Of a DNA stretch of 64,000 nucleotides, positions 45,568 through 56,302 are shown piece after piece. How positions within the stretch are numbered: position 1 is the stretch's first letter; each line of letters starts with the position of its first letter. A program made the position numbers and the translations under genes. Under the pieces are notes generated by a model, which ran no database searches, was not told the origin of the DNA, and was given only the letters and a program-made list of their open reading frames with translations. This stretch comes from Perkinsus olseni (taxonomy: Eukaryota > Perkinsozoa > Perkinsida > Perkinsidae): NCBI GenBank assembly GCA_013115135.1, contig JABANP010000041.1, positions 62,001 to 126,000 on the forward strand, in the 5' to 3' direction.

Positions 45568-45630
45568 ATAATCAGCAACGAATATGACATGGAATAGGGC
45601 CTATTCCATGTCATATTCGTTGCTGATTAT
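45568..45630. other. Perfect palindrome, 31-bp arms, 1-nt centre
   Basis: 45568-45598 is the exact complement of 45600-45630 around base 45599, without a mismatch. It lies in the 2,572-bp element. It should extrude a cruciform and is likely to be unstable in cloning. Confidence 0.95.
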
Positions 45631-46259
45631 TCATAGGCTATTCAATAGGCTATACACACATAAAAGCGTATATCTATAAAATGCGGCATATAACAATTTG
45701 TTTTCATTTCCTGAACGCAGGGTACATAAGGGGTAACCGATAGTCCGTGGTTTTCGTATGTACTCATAATATGAGTCTCATATTTCTCGACAAGAATCTC
45801 TCTGGCTAGTTGACGAGTTTAAACGATGATATCCATTCAAAGAGGGGCCTGTAACCGGAAATGGATCAACCTAGAAGACTATCTATCTCCGAACGCTCGC
45901 CCAATTCTGGTGAGAACAAGAAATGCACCCGGACTCTGTTGGGGGGGGGGCGAAACTGCGAAATTCCATTGGGGCCAACGTGGAAGAACCAGGCATGAGG
46001 AATTTCGGAAAGAGCCTAACCTTGGCTCATGATACATGAGCCAGGCTTGTATGATTGGGCAATATCTGCAGACCGACAAACTTATACGGTCTACTGCAGG
46101 CTGCAGTTGATCGTATGAGTCTGTATCAGATCCAACGATTTGAGAATCGTAGAGTCCACGACCGAGCCGATGCGAATCCAGGAACGAGGCGCTACGATAG
46201 CGCCGCCGCTCAGTGAGATGCCCTCACGGGTCACCAGCCATGTGTGGGGAGCTCCACCT

Positions 46260-46282
46260 ACACCTGATTAATAATCAGGTGT
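46260..46282. other. Perfect palindrome, 11-bp arms, 1-nt centre
   Basis: ACACCTGATTA (46260-46270) and its complement (46272-46282) surround base 46271, near the right end of the 2,572-bp element. Confidence 0.85.
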
Positions 46283-46911
46283 GATCAGTGATTATTAGTC
46301 GTCATGGTCGATGATTGCGCCGCTGCGGGATTCCCTCAGTGAGAACACCGTGTTCAACACGCACCATGCAGGATCAACAAGATCTATCACGGTTGAATGC
46401 GAAGAGTAGAACCCTCAAGAGGGATCCTCGTTCCTGATTAGCCTGTCACAGTTCCTTATATTCGTGTCACGGTGTTGGAACAGATGGATGGTGATTCCTT
46501 CGATTTCTTCGAGGTCACCGAGAGGAGCTGGTTGAAGTTGGAATGAGTCTTCGAAGCGGCTGCTGCATTCAATAGAGAATTTACCGTTACCGTCGGCGGA
46601 GGCGTCGAGGGTCATCTTGATGTCTTGGGTCTGGTAGACGAAGTTGCCGTAGTCCGCAGGCTTAGCAGCGCCAACCAGGCTAGCAAGAGAGGAGAGAGAA
46701 GTGATGAGGCGAATGGTCATCGACGAAGAGGAACAAGAACCTACACGTAAACGGATAAAAGGCGATGCGATGACTCGCGGTGAAAATGTTCGAAGGCAGG
46801 ATCAGCAGCCATCGATTCTTATTAAGAAAGTCCTGGCTGAGCAGCTGCTACCGTCCAGGCTGCCACAGGGGCTCATGAGACGGCTGAGAAATCGGACTGA
46901 ACTTCTAACAG

Positions 46912-47014
46912 CCGTCCCGTCTCTAGACCGATTGCCGTCCCGTCTCTGGACCGATTGCTGTCCCGTCTCTAGACCGATTGCTGTCCCGTCTCTGGACCGA
47001 TTGCCGTCCCGTCT
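46912..47014. repeat. 23-bp tandem repeat, about 4 copies
   Basis: Copies of a 23-bp unit containing TCTAGACCGATTGCCGTCCC, alternating CTAGACC/CTGGACC and TTGCC/TTGCT variants. Alternate copies resemble each other, suggesting duplication of a two-unit block. Not in a supported gene. Confidence 0.85.
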
Positions 47015-48117
47015 CCGATGTGCCGTGGCCGGGGACTTGCGGCTCCATGCGGATCCCGATTGAGAAATCGCGTCTATTATTCGGAATCACTCCTCCGTAA
47101 ATACAGGATCTTATCCGTCGTCGTCTGAGGGAGCTGTCAGCGCGCAATATTGACACAGATCGAGCTAAACCCTCACGTACCCTGATCCTTGCTCCGGTGT
47201 TCTATGAAAAGACCGAGCGAAGAGTAGCCCTGAGAACACTGTGAATCTGCAGGCCCGCATGGGCCACCAGGCTCGCAAGGCTCGCTACACCTTCACAACA
47301 TCCACCGCGGGAGAGCGAGGTGGTCATCGAGATTGAACATCGTCCGCACGGAACCGATCTTCTTAGGGTTGGAAACTCCATAATGTGATATTTCATCGTA
47401 GTCCCTTCTTAGAGGAGAGGCTGCAATGCGCTGATGTTCGGATTCTCGTCGCGGCCACGGATTCTTTTCCTCGACGAGTTTCGAATGCCCTTCTTGTTCA
47501 AGACGTCAGTGAAATGGCATGGCAGCGGCGCCGCCCCGTCTCAGATGAGACCCGAACTAGGGGGTGGCGTCGATCATGCAAGGGTTCAGCGAATTCCTAT
47601 ACAGCTATATCGCCGGCACGCGAAGCTGGGCAGCCACACCGAGTGAGGCCCAGACGCTGCGTCCAAGTTTGCAAACTGCCTTGCCTCCGCATGCTAGCCG
47701 GCTGTCACTCAGCTCCCCAGTAGTTGTCGCTCTTGAGATGCTCTCGTGTTGCTGTCGGCATCGTACCGTTCCCCGTTGGGCGCAAGCTCCTTCGCGGAGA
47801 TGAGAAGACGTATCCCTACGCGGTATGATGTCAGTAGGCTTTGATGATGGCGATGCCACGCTGCTCTTGTCGCGGTATGGCTCACTCCACTCTCACTACG
47901 TAACACAACAGTTTCTGATCGAGGCGATGATGAGTTCTTCTGCATAACGCAATTCAGAAGAGGCGTTTATATGCACTAAGTGCGGCTTCATCTCGCCTTC
48001 CTGGCTCTAGAAATAATCAGTTAAAGAAAAGCACTTTCAACACTGTGAATGTGGCGGGCCCTCCTCATGAGAGACTAAGCTCAGGCGGGCTTATGAACAG
48101 AGACAACGGCGATCCAT
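47015..48117. other. Intergenic
   Basis: Short frames on both strands, none recognisable or supported by splice-site patterns. Confidence 0.5.
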
Positions 48118-48994
48118 CTAAACCTTCGTTACCACTTGTACGCCAGCCGCTGGTTGAGTGTAATAAGCCTGACCTGTTGAGCCTTGAACGGGCTTAGCTA
48201 CCACGACTCCTTGCTGGCTCTTCTTTCCGCATATCAGAACGCAGTTGGCGAGGCAGACCACGAACACGAACGCAGTGATGACCCAGAGACCGATGAGGAA
48301 CCCCAGGGACCATCGTTCCACGAGATTAATCACACGAGTGCTACTGCCACACCATGCGCTGGCCCCGGTGTTGCCAGCACGGAAAGAAGTATCGTTATGG
48401 GCTTGAGCTACGCAGGTTGAGAAGGCCCCGGACGTGATGCCAGTTGCTGCGATACCGTCTCTTAGCCATTCGTTGAGGGTCTTGGCCACGTCAGAGGAAG
48501 CCTCACAGGTGATGGTAGAGCAAGCAACGACCTGACCGGCTGGGAACTGACACTGTCCACCTCTGCATTTATTATCATGGTAGATGTCACCGTAGGAGTC
48601 TCGAATGAACTCATAGGCCTGCTGGTCGGAGCGGGAGAGGCTGTTGAGCTGAGCGAAGTTCATCCTAGAAATGCTGTTGACGTTGCCAATGTAAATCGAG
48701 GAAGCGATGGCTGCTACACAGAGCAACGCAAAATACGATTCCCAACACGATCAGGAAGACAGACAGGAATAAACGGTTCTGCTTCTTGGTGGCGGAACAC
48801 CCCAACAGAGAGACTATGATGATGACAATGCCCGCAGCTACGGCAACCCACAGCCACCAGTCACGGACAAGTGTACGGAAGTTCGAAGCCAGTACCAGTG
48901 CCGAGACTACAATGACGAGGACACCGACCAGGAAGACCACAAACAACACGAGGTAGTTTAGGAGCTTTGATGTAGCTGTACAGCAGTCTGCCAT
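48118..48994 (-). CDS. Tetraspanin-like four-TM protein 1, one frame break
   Basis: Start at 48994 (MADCCTATSKLLNYLV). Topology: TM1 (LVLFVVFLVGVLVIVVSALVL), TM2 (WLWVAVAAGIVIIIVSLLG), TM3 (LFLSVFLIVLGIVFALL...), an extracellular loop of about 120 residues with paired cysteines (CRGGQC, CSTITC, AWCGSS), TM4 (LGFLIGLWVITAFVFVVCLANCVLI) and a short tail ending VQVVTKV. This is the tetraspanin layout, but the loop lacks a clear CCG motif, so 'tetraspanin-like' is used. At 48730-48733 the minus strand has TTTT where the paralogue has TTT, shifting the frame inside TM3; the rest continues in the +1 frame. Closest relative is protein 2. Confidence 0.7.
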
Positions 48995-49237
48995 TGGATG
49001 ATACACAAATGTCGATTTATTGAAAAGCTGAAGGGCGACTGGACGATTGTAGAGACTGAACGCAAAACTGGCTGAAGTGAGCTGACTCACAGGTCAGGAG
49101 TTGTGCACTCAGAAGTGCAGCGGCGTCAGGGTGATTATGTGATAAGGTGATTGACAGAAATGCCAGTAAAAACTACAAGTGACGAAAGGACGCAGAAACC
49201 AGGCGAGAGTTACTCAATATCATTGCGAACCAGGTGT

Positions 49238-50090
49238 TCACACTTTGACCACTTGGACGCCTCCTCCGTTCACTGGCTGGGCGTAAGCCAAACCTTGGGG
49301 GCTGCCTCCATGACGTTTGCGGTCCTTCTTACCACAGATGAGGACGCAATTGGCAATGCAGACGAACATGACGAAGGCGGTGATCACCCACAAAGGCGAT
49401 GAGGATGCCGAGGCTCCAGCTGCCCACAGCATCGATAACCGAGGTATTGCTTCCGCACCAAGCACTCGCGGCTGATGCCCCGCCTCTGAATTCAAGATCC
49501 TGCGAGGCCAGAGCAACGCAGGTCTGGAAGGAGGCGAGAGTGATGCCCGAGGAGCGGTCGGCGTTGAGCCATTTGTTGAGGGTCTTTGCAACGTCATTGG
49601 ACCTGCAGCGGATGGGTGAGCATCTGAAGGCACTCCCTGTGAAGGCGCATACGCCACCACTGCAGTCAGCTTCATCATAGACGAAACTGTATGATTCTCG
49701 AATGAACCGGTAGGTGCTCTGATCACGGCCAGACAGGTTGTTGAGGGCCGGACTGTTGAGCTTGTTGATGGAGACAAGATTCCTCAGGTAGATTGATGAG
49801 GCGATAGCGATGACGCATAGGAGGGCGAACACCACTCCAGCGAGGAATAGAAAGGCCGTCAGAAAGAACCTGTTCTGCTTCCTTGTAGCCCCACAGCCTA
49901 TCAGAGCTACTATGATCAGCACAACGCCAGCAGCGATGCCGACCCAGACCCGCCATTCCGTGAAGAGTCTTCTGAAGTCGGACACTAGGATGTAGATCGC
50001 CATAGCGGTGACCAGGGCCCCTAGTAAGAAGACGATCGTGTGAACGAAGTAGTTAAGGAGCTTAGAAGTTGCAGTGCAGCAGCCAGCCAT
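49238..50090 (-). CDS. Tetraspanin-like four-TM protein 2, one frame break
   Basis: Start at 50090 (MAGCCTATSKLLNYFV). TM1 to TM3 (VFLLGALVTAMAIYILV; WVGIAAGVVLIIVALIGC; FFLTAFLFLAGVVFALLCVIAIASS) and a cysteine-bearing loop (CSGGVC, CSPIRC, SFQTC, AWCGSNTSVI) lie in one frame. The frame breaks at about 49392-49394 at the start of TM4, where one extra T follows GCC. The +1 frame completes TM4 (LWVITAFVMFVCIANCVLICGKK) and a tail ending GGVQVVKV. Likely a plasma or organelle membrane scaffold protein, by analogy with tetraspanins (inference). Confidence 0.7.
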
Positions 50091-51331
50091 TATAAAAAAA
50101 GTTCAGCCTGCCAATAAGAATCCCGACGCCATGCATGACGCTTAGAGGGCTGGGAGCGAATGCGACGGGAAGCAAGGAGCCATTCTCGCCAGCACGAGAC
50201 GGCTCCGTGGCCGGCGTCACGTTGTGAGCCTCCGGCGTCTCGGGCGCGCTTCGTTTCTTATCGATTCACTTCCTAATCGGCAGCAGTCCCGACCACATGG
50301 GTCAGCGGCTAGAACCTCCCGTCTGGGGATGCAAGGCGAGAAGACAGTACTGTCTTCCATTGAGCTCAATGCCTTGCCCTGAGCCAGGCCGGCCCCATAG
50401 GTCGAGCGTATGCGTACCAGAATGAGCATGCGTGCAGCCGGTCCGCGCACAACCGCACTCGCTCGTAGTGAGGGGCCCTGTGCAGCGGCAGGATGGAGCG
50501 ATCGAGGGCTGTTACGGCCGGGGAAGTCTGTCCTGGAGCTGACAGCAGAGCCGCTCAGGTACGATGCGAGCCCAGCGTGAGCGTTCTGCCGGCCATCGTA
50601 GCCAGAGGGAGGTTGGTGACACGTAGGAGATGTGCGTTGCGTCCCGAGTAGTCACCCGAGTTCTAGTTATCCCACAGCCGACAGCGGAGAAGAACTAGCC
50701 GTGGGAACCTTGACTGCCTTCTCGAGCAGTTGATGAACACCGGCGTAGCTTCCCTCGGTCATTCGCCTCAGAGCCTCTGACTCTGAAGTTGTTGAGTCAT
50801 TCAGGTACGACCCAGTGTTGCAGATGCCGCCCACTCCTGAGAGACGAAGGTGCAAGAAGCCGTCTTGGGCTTCTATGGGCGTAGCGAGCGTAGCCTTCTT
50901 TAAGGAATGAAAACCTCGCAGCTCGGGGGACTGATACTACACGTTAAATAGAACGTGGAAGCGTGGCACGGTATAACCATAATATGCTGTCAAAACTGCG
51001 TGGAGACATGTGGACAGTTGATGCGATTGTGATGCGGGGATTGATTTGTATGTCAATGCTGTGTCTCAGCAGTAGTTTCCCGATTTTCCGATCTCAAGAG
51101 GCTTTGTATCATTTCCGAGTGAGTCATTAAGGTACAGTTCGACGGGCTGCTCAACCTCTCATCCAACACAACACTCTTGCCATCGGTTTACGATATAGTT
51201 CAGCGTGTATAAGGGAAGCTTTACACAAATCCCTCTACGGAGGAGTTTTGAACCGCGAGCCTAGCCGAAAGCACGAGCTCGTTTCTTGGAAAAATAGGGC
51301 TAAAATTGTGAAAAATGTGTATGAAGAGCTC
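50091..51331. other. Long spacer inside the tetraspanin-like array
   Basis: No gene is recognised. It is longer than the other spacers and could once have held another array member, but no tetraspanin-like words were found. Confidence 0.45.
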
Positions 51332-52227
51332 TTAAACATTAGCAGCAACCACGACTCTGACCACCGGTGGCTGGATGGGGGTGACACCATCGGAAGACAG
51401 TTGAGGAGTCTGCTCGGGAGCCGCGAAAACCACGCCAGCTCGGAACTGATCTCTCTTCATACTGTAGAACAACAAACAGTCGAGGACAGATACCACCAGG
51501 ACGAGGAAGGTGATGATCCAAACGACGATGAAGACGCCGAGAATCCAGTTGCCGGCGAAAGCGATAAACTGGGTATTACTGATGCACCATGCATCGTTCA
51601 CGTTTGGGAACGACGCCCAATTTGTGACATCCGGGGTTAGATCCTCACATGTGCTCAGCGACACTTCAGTAACGCCACCGTCTGCGATGCCCCTTTCAAG
51701 TTGGCCGTTGAGGTGACTGGTGACACTGCCGGAAAGACAGGCGATGGGCGAGCAAGTGAGCTCGGGGCCCGAGAATTCGCATACAGGGCCTCGACAATCG
51801 TTGGTCGTATACAAGTCTTGATAAGTTATCCTGAAGAAGCTATAGAGCATGCCGGTGGGGGAGTCGTAGGGCAGATCATTGAGCTCGGAACTGTTGAGTT
51901 TGGCGAGGTGGTGCACGTTGCTAACTAGGGAGCACGACATGGACGCTCCAATTGTGCAGAGAATGAACAGAATACCACCAACGCAGGCTAAAATATACCA
52001 AGAACAAATCTAACCTGTTTATCGGTTGCCCAGAAGCTGAACGCTGCAACGATCGTAATAACTAGATATACAATCATGCTGAGGACTTGCGGAAAATTAG
52101 CAGTGGTAGAGGGGCCAGTCTTGAGCACTACGATGGACAGTATTGCCATGCCGAGGGCGATGAGAGTGAGGAGACCGCTCGCGATGTAGTTGACGATCCT
52201 CACAGTTAAAGTGAGTTTGGAGGACAT
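51332..52227 (-). pseudogene. Tetraspanin-like four-TM protein 3, frame break with stop
   Basis: Start at 52227 (MSSKLTLTVRIVNYIASG). TM1 and TM2 are intact. After VRFVLGIF the frame meets TAG at about 51988-51995, and the homologous sequence (ACVGGILFILCTIGASMSCS) continues in another frame: a net -1 or +2 change, unlike the +1 breaks of its neighbours. The extracellular loop (CRGPVCEF, CSPIAC, AWCISNTQFI), TM4 (LGVFIVVWIITFLVLVVSVLDCLLF) and a tail rich in Pro/Val follow to 51332. Closest to protein 4. Probably a pseudogene; a sequence error is possible. Confidence 0.65.
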
Positions 52228-52956
52228 CCTTGATGGAGTTGTTATGAGACACTGATGCGTGAAGGGAGAGGAATCTCGCACGTATACGTTGCGATTGTGC
52301 GGCTGCGTGGTGGTTGTGCGGGCGTCACGCGACTCGGGTGCGTCTCGTGGGAGTTCCTGAGACTTGAGACTCCATCAGGCGAGGGACGCACGAGTGCTGC
52401 AGAGGATCTGTCAATAATGATCAGGAGGCCGGTAGTCGTTCAGTGACCTGAGAAGGCTCCCTTTTATTGGCTGAGGCACGAACGCTACATGTGCACTTTC
52501 GGGAGGACGTGTAGGACCGGACGGCCAGTGGAGGCTCGCGAGGTGGACCCTAGTGCACAAGAGGTGGCAAGGTGATGCGACGACGGGAAACGGTGCCAGT
52601 CGAGTAGCCCACAACGAGCGTCGGGGTGGCAGTTGAGCACGGCCGTATCATCGTCATTGGCATTTCCCGCTTACAGGCCTTCTCGACAGCAGCTTTCCGA
52701 GCAAGGACTGCACCAGCATTCGGTCGGACTGGTTTCGCCCTCACATACAACACAACAACGGCACCTCGGATTACCCTCGTTTTACGAGCCATCGTGATAG
52801 CGATTATAGTAAAGCTCATCGAGGTTTAAGAAGGGAAGGTGCGGGTCAACTGGTAAAAACGTGTTCATGTATTTGAATATGTATTCAATGAGAATGCAAG
52901 TCCAAATTACTATGTAAGACAGGTCACTAAGCTCACGGTATCAACCGGATTAACCG
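52228..52956. other. Spacer between tetraspanin-like genes 3 and 4
   Basis: No gene or repeat recognised. Confidence 0.5.
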
Positions 52957-53854
52957 TTATACATTGGAATCGACAACCCCCTTAACCACCCCTGGCTGGG
53001 CGGGCGCGGTACCGGCGTAAGGCACTTGACAAGTCTGAGGAGGGGGTGCGAGAACGACGCCACCTTGAACCTGCTTCCTCCTCACAGTGCAAGCCAGAAT
53101 ACCGTTGGTGACTGATACCAGTAAAACGAAGATGGTGATGATCCAGATGCCGATGAGAATACCAACGGCCCAGCTGTCGACGAAAGCAATGAATGCCGTG
53201 TTACTGACGCACCAGGCAGTATTAACAGCTGCTCGTTGAGGGTAGCCGGTGGTGTAGGAAGTTAGATCCAAACATGTGTTCAGAGACTTTTTTGTGACGC
53301 CACCGTTATCGGCACCCTCGGTGAGGTAGCCGTTGAGGTTATCGGACATGGTATTGGATGCGCATGTAATGGGCGAGCAAATGGGCTTGAGAGTCGAGAA
53401 CGTGCAGACCGGACCTTGACAGCTGTTGACTTGATACAACTCCTGATAAGCTTCCCTCAGAACGCTATACAGGGCACCGCTGGGAGTGCTGGAGGAGAGC
53501 CTGTTCAGGCCGGAGCTGTCGAGACTGGCTAGGTAGTCTGTGGTGCTGCCAACTGCGGCAGAAGCCATGAGAGCCGCGATCAGGTAGATAACGAAAGATG
53601 ATACCACCCACGCAGCAGAATACACCGTGGGCCACTCTGATTTGCTTCATAGTTGCCCAGATGCCCAGGGCGCCAATGATGATAATTATTATGCATAAGA
53701 TAAGATTGAAGACATTAAAACCGGCAGAAGAAGTTCCGGTGCTGGTCGCTAGCACGACGATTGACAGTATGCCCATGCCGAGACCGATGAGAATGAGGAG
53801 ACCACTCAGGATGTAGTTGATGATCTTCAGAACCGTAGTGAAGCAGGAGGCCAT
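52957..53854 (-). CDS. Tetraspanin-like four-TM protein 4, one frame break
   Basis: Start at 53854 (MASCFTTVLKIINYILSG). TM1 (LLILIGLGMGILSIVVLA), TM2 (FNLILCIIIIIIGALGIWAT), then GVFCCVGGII. At 53594-53596 an extra T breaks the frame in TM3; the +1 frame continues VIYLIAALMASAAVGSTTDYL. The loop has CQGPVCTF, CSPITC and AWCVSNTAFI, then TM4 (VGILIGIWIITIFVLLVSVTNGILAC) and a Pro-rich tail ending VVDSNV. The break sits at nearly the same residue as in proteins 1 and 3. Confidence 0.7.
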
Positions 53855-54078
53855 CTTTGATGGGGAGAGATGAAGCAGTTACCTGAGGCAAGGAATAATA
53901 ACCGTATGTGTGCGGCTAACGCGACGCTGATGGTTCTGATGGTATCATCACTCTAATACCACGCAAAAAAGACGGCTGAAATACTTCATTAGCACATGAT
54001 GCATCGGCTGCTGGTGGCCGAGCCTACCAAAAATAGAAAGAGTTGAAAATGCGTCTGGGATGCCGATCGTCGGCTCCG

Positions 54079-54898
54079 TTATACCTTCAATACGTTGACA
54101 GACTGAGCGAAGAGGCCGTTTGAATGACGGCTCTTCCGGCTACACACGAGGACGCAGTTGGCCACTGCCAGCATGCAGGTGAACACTGCTACGACCCAGA
54201 GGCCCACCATCGCTCCGAGTGTCCAATCTCTAACCTCTGAGATAACCGCTGTATTGCTAGCGCACCAGGCTGCGGCAGCGCTCTCGCTCTCTTCGTAGCC
54301 AGCGGCATCTTCCGTGAGAACCAGGCAGCCGTCGTAATCGACGGTGTTGACGTTCGTGAGACCTTCCGAGACCCAGTCTTCCATCTTATCCTCAACCACA
54401 TCAGTATCGCATATAACAGAGTTGCAGGTGATGGTCGAGTCCAAGCCCTGGTCGCACGAAATTTGGCAGTTGTCGGCTCGCCAGATTTCGGCGAAGCCTT
54501 CGCGGATGAGCTTGTAAGCATCCAACTCGAGCGATTCCAGCTCGTTGAGCCCACCATAGCCTTCCTTAGACAAATTGTCAGTGAGAGTGAAGAAGATGGT
54601 CGAGCCGATGGCTCCTACCAAGAAGGCTACGAATAGGATGACCGCCAGGACCCAGAAGCAAGATAAGATACACCGCTTCTGCTTGCGGGCTGCACAGCAC
54701 CCAATAAGGGAGAGACAAAATCATGAGCAGTACACCGGCAGCGAGAGATATCCAAACCCACCAAGTCTCGATGAGATCGCTGAACTCAGAGAAGAGATAC
54801 CAAACGCTAACGCCGACGACCAGGCCTCCCAAGAGGAAGACTAGGCCGCCGAAAATATAGTTGACCCACTTGGAGAACTTGTTGCAACAGCCGCCCAT
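54079..54898 (-). CDS. Tetraspanin-like four-TM protein 5, one frame break
   Basis: Start at 54898 (MGGCCNKFSKWVNYIFGG). TM1 (LVFLLGGLVVGVSVWYLF) and TM2 (WVWISLAAGVLLMILSL) are in one frame. At about 54705-54712 a net +1 change (perhaps CCTT inserted) moves the sequence IGCCAARKQKRCILSCFWVLAVILFVAFLVGAIG to the next frame. The loop has cysteines (CQISC, CNSVIC, GCLVL, AWCASNTAVI), then TM4 (LGAMVGLWVVAVFTCMLAVANCVLVC) and a tail ending VNVLKV. Closer to proteins 6 and 7 in its CASNTAVI motif. Confidence 0.7.
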
Positions 54899-55254
54899 AG
54901 AACAGTAGGTTGAAGAGCAAATACTGAGGACACTTCAGTGGAGAGACTCAAGCGCTGACCAGCAGGAGCCAGCGATGTTATTGGGAGAGACGTGCTTTCG
55001 AAGTACGATGCGGACGATACTCCATTGACCAACACAAGACATCCTGAGTAGAGTGGAGTAATAGGAAACTAGAGTTAATGAAACTAGCTAGCGCGTAATT
55101 CTCATCAGAGCTGCTGACTCCTCGACGGTTGCAGCAGAAACGATCAGATGGAGATGCAGCATTACAAGATATTCCTGGTCGTTGAGATAAGAGACAATTA
55201 TTGTGTCACATAAAAAACTAATTAGTCGCATAGCTCAGATCGAGCAACCCTGCG
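54899..55254. other. Spacer between tetraspanin-like genes 5 and 6
   Basis: Nothing recognised. Confidence 0.5.
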
Positions 55255-56139
55255 TTACACCGCGGTTGCCGGGTTCTCACGATTCACGTTTTCGGGCGTC
55301 CCTACGAAGGCATCAGCATCCGCAGGAGTGTTGGCGTTGGTCGGGGCGATAACAACACCACGGGACTTCTCCTTCTCCTTTTGCTTCAGCAATACGCAGT
55401 TGACGATGAGCAAAAGCATGAGGACACCAGCCACGACCCACAGGGCAATCATAACGCCAAGAGCCCAGTCGTTGACATCATCGATCACCGCAGTATTGCT
55501 GGCGCACCATCCAGTAGCCGCCGAAACGCTCAGACCAATACCGTCCGCGCCGAGAGCCAGGACACGGCATGTCTCGAACGACGGGGCCGAAACACGAGGA
55601 GCGCCATCTTCAATCCAGTCGTTCATCCAGTCCTCGACTGTTCCATCATCGCAAGTGACCTCACCGCACTCGAGTGTTGACAAACTGGTCACGGTGCAAT
55701 TGACGTCGCAGCTCTTATCGGTCCACAGATCACCGTAGGCTTCGCGAATGTGATCATAAACCTCGAAGGCGTTGGAGCCGTTGTCCAAGGTGTTGAGCTC
55801 AGCCGGGCTCTTGTCGGACAAGTCGTTCGTGTATGACAGGTAGACCGAGGCCGAAATAGCTCCAGCCAAGATGAGGACAAACATGACTCCCGGCAGGATA
55901 CCATACACCGCGAGTATGCACTTCCCACCCATCTTGGTGCCGATGCAGCCCAGAATACCGCCGACCATGAGAACGATGCCACCGGCCAAAGCAACCCAAA
56001 CCCACCACTCGTCGACAAAGCCATCGAAGTCAGACGCCAACAGGTAGATGGACACAGCAAGGATACCACAGCCCATGAGGAAGATGATAGTGTCCATGAC
56101 GTAGTGGACGAGCTTTGAGAAGAAGTTGCAGCAACCCAT
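55255..56139 (-). CDS. Tetraspanin-like four-TM protein 6, intact
   Basis: A single exon of 294 residues from the ATG at 56139 (MGCCNFFSKLVHYVMD); an upstream in-frame ATG at 56205 gives an unlikely N-terminus. TM1 (IIFLMGCGILAVSIYLLA), TM2 (WVWVALAGGIVLMVGGILGCIG), TM3 (LAVYGILPGVMFVLILAGAISASVYL). A loop of about 125 acidic residues carries eight cysteines, including CDVNC, CGEVTC and GWCASNTAVI. Then TM4 (LGVMIALWVVAGVLMLLLIVNCVLL) and a tail of about 45 residues (KQKEKEKSRGVVIAPTNAN...). N-terminal Cys-Cys may be palmitoylated, as in tetraspanins (inference). Strongly similar to protein 7. Confidence 0.85.
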   Translation of the reverse strand: MGCCNFFSKLVHYVMDTIIFLMGCGILAVSIYLLASDFDGFVDEWWVWVALAGGIVLMVGGILGCIGTKMGGKCILAVYGILPGVMFVLILAGAISASVYLSYTNDLSDKSPAELNTLDNGSNAFEVYDHIREAYGDLWTDKSCDVNCTVTSLSTLECGEVTCDDGTVEDWMNDWIEDGAPRVSAPSFETCRVLALGADGIGLSVSAATGWCASNTAVIDDVNDWALGVMIALWVVAGVLMLLLIVNCVLLKQKEKEKSRGVVIAPTNANTPADADAFVGTPENVNRENPATAV

Positions 56140-56302
56140 CGGGAGAGGGGGGAATTCGAAATTAAACTGAAGACAAGACGATGAGATCAACATGAGACGC
56201 TGCAACCCGTGAACTCAAGTCTAACCCGATGATTATGAAACTACGTTGCGCATTCTAAAAGATTTGATAGAGATGATACTGATGATAAAACTCCCAGATG
56301 CA

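Larger units (their letters stand above)
43905..46476. mobile_element. 2,572-bp element with ~85-bp terminal inverted repeats
   Basis: The ends begin AACACTGTGACAC (43905) and, inverted, AACACCGTGACAC (46476), and stay alignable for about 85 bp with a few mismatches. They are flanked by a 4-bp duplication GGAA (43901-43904, 46477-46480). The interior holds at least five palindromes and hairpins (44644, 45077, 45214, 45568, 46260). No transposase motif is recognised in its open frames, so it is probably non-autonomous, or its protein is too diverged to see. No known superfamily is assigned; long inverted ends with a 4-bp duplication do not settle it. Confidence 0.85.
43362..46720 (-). pseudogene. 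Secreted 'YGxFVYxS' family gene interrupted by a 2,572-bp element
   Basis: The 5' part starts at 46720 with signal peptide MTIRLITSLSSLASLVGA, then YGNFVYQT, KFSIECSSRFED and GITIHLF. The 3' part (PPPGSPDSLRETW ... AACPQL ... VVLKRQWLELSAGRYLS ... VRLGCDGFEDQPAGDTGYKIFRL ... ACPLWFEFFNF ... FANPDTLYAMGG ... ERLFKHPV) ends at 43362. The two are separated by the element 43905-46476. Deleting the element and one GGAA joins the parts in frame (HLF-PPP). No other lesion is visible, so the insertion is recent, or the sequence is removed from the transcript. This member is the most diverged of the family. Confidence 0.8.

Noticed and set aside
51248..51640. 130-residue plus-strand frame over tetraspanin-like gene 3
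   Set aside because: Antisense shadow of the loop and TM4 coding region.
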